Positions 44,337 to 56,204 are shown, counted from the stretch's first letter. The stretch: DNA of 64,000 bases from Salvia splendens (GCF_004379255.2 NW_024599046.1:58138-122137); one strand, 5' to 3'. Notes: generated from the letters alone by a model not told the origin. Made by a program: numbers and translations.

Positions 44337-45221
44337 TCAAGTAAAGAGTTCTGGGTACAATTCCATCATTTTATCCTCATTCTCCCACGTGGCTTCTTCA
44401 TGCCCATGATTTTCCCATAGCACTTTCACACAAGTAACAGGTTTATTCCTCACATTCTGGATCTTTCGGTCCAAAATAGATTGGGGTCTCTCTTCGTAAC
44501 TCAAGTCTGGATTCAACACGACTTCCTCAAAACGGATCACATGTTTCGGGTCGAACATATATTTTCGTAACTGCGACACATGGAAAACGTTGTGCACATT
44601 TCCAAGGTTTGGTGGTAGCGCCAATCGATATGCAACAGGGCCCACTCCTTCGAGAATTTCGTAAGGTCCGATAAATTGCGGCTTCAATTTGCCCTTGACG
44701 CCAAATCGTGTTATCCCTTTTGACGGAGATACCTTCAAGAAAACTTTATCGCCAGCTTGAAATTGTAAGTCGGTTCGTCGGACATCCGCGTATGATTTCT
44801 GTCTGTCTTGAGCTTCTTTTATCCTCTCACGAATTTGTCGAACGATTCCCACCATCTCTTCAACTGCCTCAGGTCCGAGTACTCTTCTCTCGCCAACTTC
44901 ACCCCAGTAGAGCGGCGATCTACACTTTCTTCCGTATAATGCCTCGTACGGCGCCATCTTTATAGTTGCCTGAAAACTGTCGGTGTAGGCGAACTCAATC
45001 AGTGGTAGTGTTGCCTCCCAACTTCCTCCTCGGTCGAGTACCACGACTCTCAACATATCCTCGAGAGTTTGGATTGTTCTTTCGGACTGTCCATCGGTTT
45101 GCGGGTGAAACGCTGTACTGAAATTCAATTTGGTTCCAAGCTCCTTCTGTAGACTTACCCAAAATCCTGAGGTAAATTTCGGGTCACGGTCGGACGTGAT
45201 AGTTACTGGGACTCCATGCAA
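44337..45221 (-). pseudogene. Chromovirus integrase C-terminal part with chromodomain
   Basis: A 294-codon frame: GVPVTITSDRDPKFTSGFW, FHPQTDGQSERTIQTLEDML and YGRKCRSPLYWGE give the integrase core and the region after it. GPYEILEGVGPVAYRLALP is a GPY/F-type module, and the end (VKVLWENHGHEEATWE, then ELYPELF) is a chromodomain of the type that guides chromoviruses to heterochromatin. The frame is open but is not joined to the upstream pol because of a deletion and frameshift around 45280-45370. Confidence 0.9.
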
Positions 45222-45909
45222 TCGAACTATCTCCCTTATGTAGATTTGAGCCAGTTTGTTGGACCCATAGCTTATGAGAATCGGTATGAAATGCGCACTC
45301 TTGGTAAGTCGATCTATAATTACCCAAATAGCGGTGCTCCCTTTTCCACCCAGGAATCTCTAGTGGTTGTAACTTCTCATACGGTCGTTGATGTAGAATC
45401 TTCACTTGCTGGCAGACTAGGCATCTTTCGACAAATGATGCTATGTCCCTCTTCATACCATTCCACCAAAAGGATTTCTTCAAATCTTGATACATTTTCG
45501 TACTTCCTGGGTGGGCGGTGTAAGGAGTTTCATGTGCTTCACTCATAACCTCGTTTTTGAGCTCCGTGCTATCCGGCATGCATAATCTTCCTTCAAAAGT
45601 GAGGGCATTGTCGCCTTCTTCACTAAAATTCCCAGATTCACCGGTTCGCACTTCTACGCGAATCTCCTCCAACTTTGCATCCATCCGTTGTGCTGCAATA
45701 ATTCTCGACCTCAGATCCGGTTCAACGGCTAAAGTGGCGATTCGTGCTTCCACTGTTTCAGGTGCTCTTACCACCTCCAAACACATCTTGCTGAACTCGC
45801 GAATCAGGCTTTCCTCCTTGGTGATAAAAGTAGCCAGCTGGGAATGATCTTTCCTGCTCAAAGCATCCGCCACTACATTTGCTTTGCCGGGGTGATAAAT
45901 TGATGCCAC
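45184..45909 (-). pseudogene. Chromovirus RNase H end and integrase zinc-finger region
   Basis: It starts within the RNase H end ([19 protein letters not shown]) and continues to the integrase zinc-binding region (HPGSTKMYQDLKKSFWW, CLVCQQVK). After PLEIPGWK the normal reading is lost by a deletion of about 20 codons and a frame change; the following sequence makes sense only in another frame. The upstream junction near 45905-45912 is also frameshifted. Confidence 0.88.
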
Positions 45910-46363
45910 AATCGTAGTCTTTCACCAACTCGAGCCATCTTCTTTGCCGCATATTCAAATCTTTCTGCTCGAAGAAATACTTCAGGCTTTTGTGGTCTGT
46001 AAAGATCTCACATCGAACTCCGTAGAGATGATGTCTCCAAATCTTTAAGGCGTGAACTACCGCTGCTAACTCCAAATCGTGGGTTGGATAGTTCAACTCG
46101 TGTGGCTTCAATTGTCGGGATGCATAAACAAGCACCTTGTTGTTTTGCATCAATACACATCCAAGTCCCACCTTTGAAGCATCCGTGTACACTACGTAGT
46201 TCACAGCTAGAATCGGTGCACTAGTTAGCTTCTCCTTCAATAGTTGAAAACTTACCTCACACTCGGGGGTCCAATTGACTTTCACCCCCTTCTTAACTTG
46301 TTGAGTCATGGGTCTCGCTATCTTGGAGAACCCCTCAATAAACCTTCGGTAGTATCCTGCCAA
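45758..46363 (-). pseudogene. Chromovirus RNase H region
   Basis: [18 protein letters not shown] leads from reverse transcriptase into RNase [38 protein letters not shown] and [11 protein letters not shown]. About ten codons are missing before VVYTDAS (after PILAVN). The frame shifts after VKDYDCG near 45905. Confidence 0.88.
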
Positions 46364-46408
46364 GCCTAGGAAACTCCGAATCTCGTTTGGTGTTGTAGGT
46401 GCTTTCCA

Positions 46409-47971
46409 CCGTTATACCGCCTCAACCTTAGCAGGATCCACTCGAATTCCTTCTGCCGTCACGATATGACCAAGGAAATTTACTTCCTTAAGCCAAAATT
46501 CGCACTTGGTGAATTTAGCATACAATTTCTCACTCCTCAACGTCTCCAAGGTAATTCGCAGGTGCTCTTCGTGTTCCTTCTCATTCCTCGAGTAAACGAG
46601 TACATCATCTATGAATACCAAAACGAATTTATCCAAGTATGGGTGGAATACTCGGTTTATCAAATCCATGAATACGGCAGGTCCATTCGTCAGTCCAAAT
46701 GGCATTACCACGAACTCATAGTGACCATATCTTGTGCGAAAAGCAGTCTTCGGTATGTCCTCTCTTCGGACCCTCAATTGATGGTATCCGGACCTCAAGT
46801 CCATCTTTGAGAACACACCGGCTCCCCGAAGTTGATCGAATAAGTCATCTATTCTCGGCAGTGGATATTTGTTCTTGAGAGTCATCTTGTTCAATTCTCT
46901 ATAATCGATGCACATTCTCATCGATCCATCTTTCTTCCTCACAAAAAGCACAGGCGCGCCCCACGGTGACACACTGGGTCTAATGAAACCTAAATCCATT
47001 AGCTCTTGAAGTTGTATCTTGAGTTCCTCTAACTCCTTAGGTGCCATTCGATATGGAGCCTTAGACACTGGTGCCGACCCTGGCTCTAGGTCGATCGTGA
47101 ACTCCAATTGTCGATCTGGCAGTGGGCCAGGTAAAGCTTCAGGAAAGACGTCTGGAAATTCTCGTACCACAGCGACATCCTCCACTTTCCTTTCCTCCTT
47201 CTCATCTCCTTGTAGATAGACCAGATAGGCAGGGCGCCCTTTTCTTAACATCATAGTGGCTTGCAGTGCGGAGATGATAGACATTTTTCTATTCATCGTG
47301 GTTCCATGATACACGATTGGTTCCTTTCCAGTGGCTTGTAATGTTATTTGTCTCTCCTTACATCGTATCGTCGCAAAATTCGCAGCCAACCAATCCCTTC
47401 CTAAGATCACATCGACATCCTTCATGGCCATAACTCGTAGGTTGTGCGCGACTAGACTAAGTTCTCCCATGGAAATTTCTACGTTCGAGCATGTCCGTGA
47501 AATCTCTACTACCCCTCCCACTGGTGAGGTCACCATCATCTTATGTTCAGATTTATAAGCAGGCAAACTTAATGTGTCCACACTTAGTTCTGATATGAAA
47601 GAATGCGATGCACCCGTATCAAACAACACAACAATAGGTGTATCGAGGAGTTCGCCCATACCTGCCAAATTTCCACTCTCGTGATTCCCTTGTTCAGTCT
47701 TGGGTTGTCTATAACTCAGCGCATATGCTCTAGCCTGGGAGGGTAGTCTCGGACGGTGAGGTTGTTGTTGTCGCGGGGGTTGATCACGATTCATCCTTGG
47801 TCCCGCCGGTGGTGCCCTCGTTTGCGGACGAAATCCTTGGTTGTTCGGCCTTGAACCCGTCCCCACGTTCTTGCTCGGGCACTCTCTAGAGAAGTGACCA
47901 TTTCCACCACAGTTGAAGCACTTGGTGGTGTTCTGCATCCTACACTCTCTGAAATGGTACTTGGAGCACAC
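46409..47971 (-). pseudogene. Chromovirus zinc knuckle, protease and reverse transcriptase (ends at a premature stop)
   Basis: 519 codons: CCHC knuckle [15 protein letters not shown], aspartic protease [13 protein letters not shown], then the reverse transcriptase with [63 protein letters not shown] and catalytic [10 protein letters not shown]. It stops at a TAA (46409-46411) within VEAV-stop-RWKAPT, where a sense codon is expected; the frame continues after it. The enzyme core is complete up to that point. Confidence 0.92.
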
Positions 47972-48151
47972 ATTGCATTGGGGTGGTCTGGGTCGGAAGT
48001 CGCCCCTTTGACTCGGTGTAGCATGTACTCCCCTATACTTTGGTTGGTTTTGGGTGTACTAGTATCTCTTATTTTCATAGGGAGCCTTATTTTCATCCTA
48101 CTTTCTCTTCTCCCGAGAATAATGTGGTGGAGGCAGTGCCAGTGTAGTGTT

Positions 48152-48673
48152 TCACATTGCCCTCTCCTTGGGCATAGCTTCCTCCACGTCTAGCACTCGG
48201 GTCAATGATCCAGCGCATGTAAGTATTCCACGACTGGCTAATGCCATCTTTATCTCATGCCTTAGACTCTCACGGAACCTTTCGGCCAGTTTATACTCAG
48301 TGTCAACTTGTTCAGGTGCATACTGGGTTATATCGCAGAGCGCGCGATCATATTCCGTCACCGACATGCGTCCTTGGGTTAAGTTGTAAAACTCAGCCGC
48401 CTTTGCTTTTCGGTAGCTCGTTGATACGTACTTGATATATATCTCCTCCTTAAAGTTCTCCCAAGTCATTCTACCCACTTGATCTCGTGGCGTAGTCTTC
48501 ATCTTGGTATCCCACCAGATGTCGGCTGACCCATAGGTCACACAAGTCATTCGTTCCTTATTGTTGCACATCAGAACTGTGATAATACGCTCCAAAGCGC
48601 ATATCCAAGTCTCGGTCTTTGCTGGCTCTCCTATCCCATCGAAGATAGGAGGATTTTGCTTTAGCAAAACCAT
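48152..48673 (-). pseudogene. Chromovirus gag (capsid part)
   Basis: A 173-codon frame typical of plant gypsy gag: PPIFDGIGEPAKTETWI, WENFKEEIYIKYVSTSYRKAKAAEF, LTQGRMSVTEYDRALCDI, KLAERFRESLRHEIKMALA. It stops before the zinc-knuckle frame, so a frameshift near 48100-48150 separates gag from the following domains. The N-terminus continues in another frame upstream (about 48776), indicating another indel. Confidence 0.88.
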
Positions 48674-48776
48674 TCAATATGCCATTCTGGCTTAGGTGGA
48701 GGAGGTGATGGTGATGGTGCTTGCACGCGTTTCTCCTTTCGATTATTTCCCATTTTAGTTGATTCAATTTCGCCAC

Positions 48777-50860
48777 TTGCTGGACGATTTTCTCTCGTCT
48801 ACGACCTTCGTTCGTATATCATAATCTATCAGGGTGCTCGTATTTTCATTCCAATACTATCGTACAGTGATGATCTCATGCGACGACCTTAATATTCCGA
48901 CTCTAAGTTGTTATCCGTATATCCCTTGATCAAACCACTTACATAAATTCTGAGCCGTGAAACGTGATCATTTGGTGTACACGGCTTCTCTCAACTTTTG
49001 TTTCTCAAGACCTAATGTCTGGTATGGCGTAACATTCGATTCTTTGGCTGCTTGCTACAACTAAGCATAGATGCGTAAATATTCGACTCTGCGTGTTGCT
49101 GGTGTATCATTTTGTATGTGTCTCTTGAAACTTATTCCTCATATGTGTTTGCAGAGATCGAGCCATTGTCTTTCTCGAGAGTCTTGTATCAAGAATTTGG
49201 AAATCTACTTAACAGTCTTACTTGGATCAAAACGGGTTTCAACATGAGGAGCACTATTGACATTGCCCTTGATTAGAATGGCTCCGAAAATGACTCAAGA
49301 GGAACAAGAATGAGTCACTACTTTCATTAAAAAGAAACAGTGATGCATCACTTGCAAATTGCAGGTCAATCAAAGGTTTTAAATGCACGAAAAGAATACC
49401 ATTGTCAAGGAGCTTCATAGAAAGAAATTTATGAGAATCCAAGTAAGTACTGTCAATTAAATTCGTCCATTCTAGCTACAAAGGTAGCACTTCGTCATTT
49501 CCCGAAGATAACAGATGCGTTCTCGAAAACTCTAGATCCTAAGTCAAGATTCTTGGTGTCGTTAAAGCAATTAACTGTCCTTGAAGATCACATCTTCATA
49601 CTGTTTTTGGCATGCCATAGCGGTCATTCTCATTAGAACATGGTAATAACCCTCCTGGCCTTAACGTGTCATAAGGGTTGTCTTATTTGTAACGCATCGT
49701 CGCATTAACATGTTATGCACGATTGCATTCGCTTTATCTGATGGCAGGCACAATTTCTCGTCGTTGTAAGGATACATCACCTAACATTTCTTCTTGTCCT
49801 GATCTCGTTAGAAATTTCCTTTCGTTTTGTCCTTATCATCCCGAGAAAACAATAGGCAGCTATAATAATACGTCTAGTTCGAAGTATATGTTTTCGTTTG
49901 TCCCATCACTCAGGAAAGTGATGTTGTAGTTATCAGTTTACAACTATGTTCGAGCACGTTCAGCCTAGCATACTTCTTAGGCACTCTATGTTTTCCAGAC
50001 ATAGTTCATAGTCTCATACTTCAACATATATTCGATCGTTGCTTAATTCAAGCTTGATATGGATTCTACGTTTGCAACGAAGTTCAAAATTCCACATTTC
50101 ACCTTCATAATGATTCTATACGATACCTCGTACTTCATCAATCATGAATTATCATCACATAAAACGTCATTCATATATTACGCAGTCAAACATGTTTGTC
50201 CATATAAACCATTTGGCATTCCATAGCATTTCATCCAGCGTATATTAATATTTAAAATAGTAACTCAATCAATCCATCGTCCATGGAATCACATTTCGTA
50301 AATCATACAGTTCATGGACATCTTTATCACAATCACAAAATTGTAACTTTGCACTCATCATGCTTTGCATTCACAGTTTCGTAATCATGCAATTTCGACC
50401 ACATAGGCATAAAAATAATAATTTGCCGCTCAAGTAATCAACATGTATGTCCTTCAAGTTAAATTCGCAGCTCAGACATGTAATAACAAATCTCCGCCTC
50501 AAGCATGCGATTCATATTCACACTTCAATATTTACCACATTCAACACCTTCAATCACATACTCCCATAGTGTCTCACGTCTCATATGACCACATCATTTT
50601 CCAAAAGCCATAGCATTTACTTTAAATTTCCAATAGGCCCAAACTTGCCATTTTCTCAAGGAACCATTTTTCCATCGGATTTCAAAAATTTCAGTAATTC
50701 ATTTCAAAAGTCGCCAAAATATTCTTACCTCTTCTTTCGTGGTTGGGCGTGACGAGTCGTGGTGTTGAGCCTTCGACGTTTAACACTTTAGTCTATCGAT
50801 ACAAGGGTAGACTACAACTCAAAAAGACTCTTGGGTCCAGAGCGGAAAGAAACTGAGGCT
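48777..50860 (-). other. Long non-coding leader of the chromovirus
   Basis: About 2.1 kb between the primer site and gag with no recognisable protein. Only short chance frames occur. It is unclear whether this is an extended leader or includes an old insertion. No internal TIR or LTR pair was seen. Confidence 0.55.
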
Positions 50861-50861
50861 C

Positions 50862-50870
50862 TGATACCAA
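50862..50870 (-). other. Primer binding site of the chromovirus
   Basis: Reading the minus strand from the LTR end, GTT is followed by TGGTATCAGAGCC (about 50858-50870), complementary to initiator tRNA-Met. Confidence 0.88.
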
Positions 50871-50872
50871 AC

Positions 50873-53647
50873 TGTCACGACCGCCCTTTTAGGGTTAATA
50901 AATACGGGCGATCGTGATTAAAAGTATTAAATAAACAGACGAAAAGAATTAGGGTTTCAATCACAAGTTGGACCAACAATTAATATCCCAATAAATAACC
51001 AAGAGTTTGATATTATCCAACAAGAAATTCAAAATCCATTATCCTAATAATTAACGTTGTCGGCCCAAATATAACATAATTAAACGAAACGACACATCGG
51101 AAACGACCAAGAGAAAGAGTGACGCCATGTGTGAAGACACAACGACACTCAAGGTTCAAAGACAATAATAATCTCTTAAATTCACTTGCTCAACACCACC
51201 ACATCCTCGTCGCCGCTCAACCTGCACATAGGGAAAACACATGCAGGGCTGAGTACTATGAAATATACTCAGTGGGCTCATGCCGAAAACATTTTCAATC
51301 AAAATATCATTTATCATGCCAAACATAAGTAACCATCGGGGTTTAGCTTTAGAAAGGCCCGAGGCACTCAAAATCATTTCCCATTGTAAAAGTCGACTGA
51401 TCAGTCATTTTCCCATAGACGTTAGCCATATCTGTCAATACATGACTTGGAATGTGGCCACAAACCAAGCCACTAGACCGGCCAGCCCGTACGCTAGCAC
51501 ACGATCTACCACACTAGTCCAAGTAGGGTTTGCGGCCCTACGAGGACCCGAATTCGATTTATATAACAATGGCGCATAGCCATATCAGATAAGCACGTTA
51601 AAACACAAATCACGGCATGATAAATACAGTTTCATTTCCATTGATAAAATATTTAGGACGTTGTCCTTATTTAAAAGAAAGCCCACCTTGAGTGCTTAAT
51701 CCGAAATTATTTTCTTTCCTTTGCGATCACGATTCCCTTGCGAGATATCACCTTTAGAATTAAAATAACACATAAATCAACACACTTTCCAAATACATAA
51801 AAAAAATGCATGCACCCTAAGCGAAGATATTTATCTCGGTTTTCGATTATTCGGCGGCCGCTTACGCCCTTAATTCCTCCGTTAGCTCCTCGTATTTTTC
51901 TCCACGATATCGAAATAAAAATTCCCAAAATTAATAAGAAGTAATTAAATTATCGCAAGCATTTTCCCCTCGATCTATATTTATTTCAGACTTAGGATAT
52001 AATTATTCATTCGTTAAAATATTCTGGAATTAATTAAATAATTCGCCACTATTAATTATCGGCCCAAGGATTTAATTAAAAGTCTCAAGTTTAATTATTT
52101 CCCCACCTTATATCTCCAATCCAATTAAGAAGCCCCAACAAAATTTAATTGGAGCTCAACTAACTAAATCCTACCATCTAAATCAAAAAGGCCCAAAACT
52201 AAATCTTATTTTTCCTCAATCAAATAACAAGGCCCAAAACTAAATCTTATTTTTCCTCAATCAAATAACAAGGCCAAAAATCCATAAAAAAAAACAAAAG
52301 GCCGATACTATAATATATGTCAAAGCCCAATTTAATAAAAGAAACCCAAGTACCAAATTACTCCCCCTCTTCCTCGTCACTCTCTCTCTTTCCCCCCTCA
52401 CCCTCTTCTTCTCTCTCTCGCTCGACACTTTGAAGGACCGATCTGGCGTCGCCTTCCACTCCGCCGTCGGCCGCTGCTCCCGGCACCGTCGCTGTTGTGC
52501 GGTTCAACCTCCGCCGTGAAGGGTGCCGCCATCGGTCGGCCCCAGCGGCGATTCACGCCGCTACTGCTGTGCAGTCGCCGCCGCCGTCAGACGCCAGCCC
52601 AGGCATCGCCTCCTCCGTCCGCTGCCTTCGTCGCCGGAGGGAGCTGCTGCTGCCGTCGCTGCTGGGAGATGCTGCCGCCGCTGCCGGGTGGTGCTGCCTC
52701 CGGTCAGCCCTGATTCCGCCCCGATTTCACCCCGCGAGTTAAGTTCTTAATTTGATTTCGTGAGTTAAAGCTTGTTTCTTTAGTTTAGTTTGCTTCGATT
52801 CATTCGATTAGGAGATATATCGCAGATTGTGGCAATAGTAGGGGAAATATATATGGATGCAGTAGTATGCCATTGGAAATTAGGGTGGGAACAGGAACGG
52901 AACAGGAACTCCCTCTCCTTAGTTCTCGATTTCTGACCGGAATAATTGAATAAGTTGATTTGAATTTCAAATCATGTAAAGTAGAGGAAGAAATTCAGTA
53001 GAGTTTACCTTGAATAGAAGTTGAAAGAGGACGTCTGGTTTCTTGATTGCAGAGAGTGAATATGAGGAAGAATGAACTAATTTGGTGATTAAATTAGGGG
53101 GAGAGGTGGTTAAAGATGTGGGAGAGATTTTAGGGAGAGAGGGGAACGTTTTTTTCTCCAATGTGGGGAAGGAGAGAATTTTAAAATCTGCTTTCTTTTC
53201 TTCTTTTTTTATATATGTTGGATAAACTTAAATTTATTTAATATTTATTTGCAGATCACTAAGGGTGAATATCTCATCACGGAGCAGGAAATATCTGTGT
53301 AAAATCTTTAATTAAGATTAGAATTAAAGATATTTTATTTTAATTAGTTTAGCTTAATTTACAGCCCATTGTATTTTATTTTTAAATTGTGCAGTACACA
53401 ATTTATTAATCACGGACTGGACTATTATATTATTTATTTTATTTATCGGATCCAACATGGAATTGAGTCCAATAAATATTCCTCACGGAAAGGGAATTAT
53501 TTAGATTCGCGATGTAACTTATTTCACAAATCTCAGTCCAACACCAATTAATTCACCACAATTAGATCATGGATCTTCGCAAAACAATAGCATTAAAACA
53601 AGTACTTTCGGGTTCACAAATTAGGGTTCAAAAAGTGGGGCGTTACA
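50873..53647 (-). repeat. 5' LTR of the chromovirus (complete)
   Basis: On the plus strand it runs from TGTCACGACC at 50873 to GGGCGTTACA at 53647, 2775 bp. It has the same GC-rich block as the other LTR (about 52370-52740). A few indels separate the two copies, such as a 6-bp loss near 51513 and GCCGCTGCC-type additions near 52675. Confidence 0.93.
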
Positions 53648-53765
53648 AGAATAGTATGATATTTCCTATGGTTGGTGTCTTCATTTAATAAAAAACGTAA
53701 TGTATGAGTAGCGTAACAAATATTTTATCTACTATTAAATTGAACAACCATGCATAAGAAATCAT

Positions 53766-53843
53766 CATTTTGTTTTTTTAATTATAGCCACCCGCGGATC
53801 CATGCATTTTGTTCTTTTAATTATAGCCACCGGCGGATCCATA
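53766..53843. repeat. Tandem duplication, 2 x 39 bp
   Basis: Two 39-bp copies (53766-53804 and 53805-53843), each starting CATTTTGTT and containing AATTATAGCCACC and CGGATCCAT, with a few mismatches. They lie directly before the Harbinger element. Confidence 0.9.
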
Positions 53844-54177
53844 AGGTAAGAGCATGCGCAGCGGTAGCGTCCGTCGCCACCGCCGTCCGCGCCGCTGGCA
53901 CGGACGCCATCCGCCGTGGCTGCACTCGCGCCGCTGGCACGGCGCTGCTCGATGTATCGAGCACGTCCGTGCCAGCAGACGCACACGTGGCGCGCTCCCA
54001 TTCGTCAAAGGCATAGCCGTTGTGTTTAAACATTTTTTATTTTTTTAAAAAAAAATCGGTATTTAATTATAAATAATGCTAAAAAATAAAAAAAAATATT
54101 TTACAAATCCCAAAAATATGGCCGTTTTTTTCCGTTTTTTCTGAATTTTTTTAATTTTTTTTCCCCCCAAAATCATC

Positions 54178-54185
54178 TATAAATA
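54178..54185 (+). promoter_or_regulatory. TATA box of the Harbinger transposase
   Basis: TATAAATA, 118 bp before the transposase ATG and followed by a leader with repeated CATCTCTCATT units. Confidence 0.65.
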
Positions 54186-54302
54186 CAAACATTCATCACT
54201 CATTTATCACATCAATTCATCTCTCATTCATCTCTCATTCATCTCTCATTCATAATTCTTATACAAACTATCAACACATTCAACATTCACTCAAAACATC
54301 AA

Positions 54303-55490
54303 ATGGATTTCATTCATCTCATGGCGGAAGCGGAGCGCGAAGAGCAAGAATACTACGAACAACATCGTGCCGCTTACGAAGCATATGTCGCGGCGAATAC
54401 CCCCGCTCATCCTCCTCAACGCACTAGATCAAATCGCCGCTACATCCATCGTGACCGGGAGGGAGCCCACGAAAGGCTCGTTGCCGACTACTTTGCCGAC
54501 CATCCGCGGTTTCCGGCAGATTACTTCAGGCGCCGTTTTCGCATGTCAAAGCGCTTGTTCATGCGAATTGTCAACACATTGTCCGCATGTGTTGAATACT
54601 TTCAAACAGGTGTAGATGCAGCCGGCCGGCAAAGTATCACGGCGTTGCAGAAGTGTACGTGTGCCATCCGACAACTCGCTACTGGGCAAACGGCCTACAT
54701 CTTCGATGAGTATTTGCATATCGGTGAGTCCACTGGAATCCTTTGTTTAAAGAATTTTTGCGAGGGTGTTCGTTCTGCTTTTGGGGATGAATTCCTTCGG
54801 GCACCCACCACCGATGATTGCCAACGGTTGCTTCGTCTTCACGAATCAGTCCATGGCTTTCCCGGAATGCTTGGCAGCATTGACTGCATGCATTGGAGGT
54901 GGAAGAATTGCCCGACTGCTTGGAGGGGGCAACACTTAAGCGGTCACAAAGGCGGCGGCCCAACACTTATACTTGAGGCGGTCGCCGACTATCGCCTATG
55001 GATTTGGCATGCATATTTCGGCGTTGCCGGATCCAACAACGACTTGAACGTGCTCTATTCTTCACCACTCTTCAATGATGTGATGAATGGTGTAGCACCG
55101 GCGATCGACTTCACCATCAACGGAAATTCATACCGCATGGGTTACTATCTCGCCGATGGTATCTACCCAAGGTGGTCGACGTTCGTGAAGACGCTCCACA
55201 ACCCGCACGACCCGAGACGGGTTCTTTTTGCGCAGCGTCAAGAGTCAGCGCGGAAGGACGTCGAAAGAGCCTTCGGGGTCCTTCAAGCTCGATTCAACAT
55301 TGTGAAGGCCCCGGCTCGGCTGTGGTACGTGAATAATATCGCCGACATCATGTTCACGTGTATTATATTACACAACATGATTATAGCCGACGAAGGGCCG
55401 AGGGCGGCTAGCTTCTACGACGAGGACGAAGCCGGAAGCTCAACAGCGAGGTCTCCCCCACGCCGAGGCGAGCATACGACGGTTGGCTAG
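54303..55490 (+). CDS. PIF/Harbinger DDE transposase (HARBI1-like nuclease), intact
   Basis: 395 residues, one exon, no disruption. It cuts and inserts the element at TTA/TAA sites, usually with an ORF1 Myb-like partner. The N-terminus (1-55) is charged. LVADYFADHPRF and FRMSKRLFMRIV (about 59-90) form the family's N-terminal part, followed by LQKCTCAIRQLATG. The DDE nuclease domain has GSIDCMHWRWKNCP (Asp194), EAVADYRLWIWHAYFGVAGSNND (part of the core), YYLADGIYP (Asp285) and DVERAFGVLQARF (Glu321), a D-D-35-E spacing in the last pair. All three catalytic residues are present. The start is the first ATG after the TATA box. A shorter start at codon 7 is possible. Confidence 0.95.
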   Translation: MDFIHLMAEAEREEQEYYEQHRAAYEAYVAANTPAHPPQRTRSNRRYIHRDREGAHERLVADYFADHPRFPADYFRRRFRMSKRLFMRIVNTLSACVEYFQTGVDAAGRQSITALQKCTCAIRQLATGQTAYIFDEYLHIGESTGILCLKNFCEGVRSAFGDEFLRAPTTDDCQRLLRLHESVHGFPGMLGSIDCMHWRWKNCPTAWRGQHLSGHKGGGPTLILEAVADYRLWIWHAYFGVAGSNNDLNVLYSSPLFNDVMNGVAPAIDFTINGNSYRMGYYLADGIYPRWSTFVKTLHNPHDPRRVLFAQRQESARKDVERAFGVLQARFNIVKAPARLWYVNNIADIMFTCIILHNMIIADEGPRAASFYDEDEAGSSTARSPPRRGEHTTVG

Positions 55491-55599
55491 AGGATCGAGA
55501 CAAGACACACAATGCGCGATACTCGAATCCACAATCAACTACAAGAAGACCTAATCAACCACATGTGGGCGAAATTCGGCAACGAGTAGTGGTTTTTTT

Positions 55600-55692
55600 A
55601 ATTTTTAGGATTTTAATTATGTAATTTTTAATTTTTAGGATTTTAATTATGTAATTTTTCATTTTTAGGATTTTAATTATGTAATGTTTAAT
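55600..55692 (+). repeat. Tandem repeat behind the Harbinger transposase
   Basis: Three copies of a ~33-bp unit, TTTTTAGGATTTTAATTATG plus TAATTTTTAA-like sequence, start soon after the stop codon. The reverse complement resembles 34838-34918 in the Harbinger relic. Confidence 0.88.
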
Positions 55693-55905
55693 TTTATTTG
55701 TCATTTGTAATATTTATTGTGATTTTTAAATGAATTTTAATATTATGGAAATGTTATTGTTTAATTGAATTTTAAATTAATTGTGCTCGTCCTTGCGGAA
55801 GAGCACAGTTGTGGGTGTTGTGCTCTTGTCAGAGAGCAGGCATGAATAGTACCGCCCGGGCCCACAACCGTGCCGCTGGCAAAAGCACGGTTGTGGATGC
55901 TCTAA

Positions 55906-56200
55906 CTGTATCCCCAAAAATAGTTTTTTACTTATATTCACCACTAACAAAACGAAAGAAAAATGATCGAAGAAATTTTGTTTATATCAAAAGTAAACTA
56001 CTAATTTTATCAAAAAATTAAACTTAAATACATAATATAAATTTATAAATAAAATTAAACCGAATTAGATGTTTTCAAACACTGCCTTCTTACTCTCAAA
56101 CAAAAAAAATCTCCACCTGGATCTGATAGTAATTTAACTAATAAAGGTATTATAGACCGAAATATCCATGAATTTCTTGCGGCAATATACATAAAAAAAA
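55906..56200. other. Intergenic, no feature seen
   Basis: AT-rich sequence to the right of the Harbinger element; no coding signal. Confidence 0.6.
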
Positions 56201-56204
56201 TATG

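Larger units (their letters stand above)
41722..53647 (-). mobile_element. Tekay/Del-like Ty3/gypsy chromovirus, large LTRs, defective
   Basis: An element of ~11.9 kb on the minus strand. The 5' LTR is 50873-53647 (2775 bp). The 3' LTR is 41722-44292, lacking about 210 bp at its outer end. TGGTATCAGAGCC follows the 5' LTR (primer site) and ATGGGTGGTAGGA precedes the 3' LTR (polypurine tract). Gag, protease, reverse transcriptase, RNase H, integrase and a C-terminal chromodomain occur in that order. Stops, frameshifts and small deletions break the polyprotein. No target duplication can be checked because one LTR end is missing. The LTRs are nearly identical by eye, so the insertion is fairly young. 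Confidence 0.93.
53850..55902 (+). mobile_element. PIF/Harbinger element, structurally complete, transposase only
   Basis: The 2053-bp element is flanked by TAA on both sides (53847-53849 and 55903-55905). Ends are GAGCATGCGCAGCGG and, read inward from the right, GAGCATCCACAACCG, imperfect TIRs like those at 7847 and 34611. A TATAAATA box (54178-54185) and CT/CA-rich leader precede an intact transposase gene. No ORF1 is present, although most plant Harbinger elements have two genes. Confidence 0.92.
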
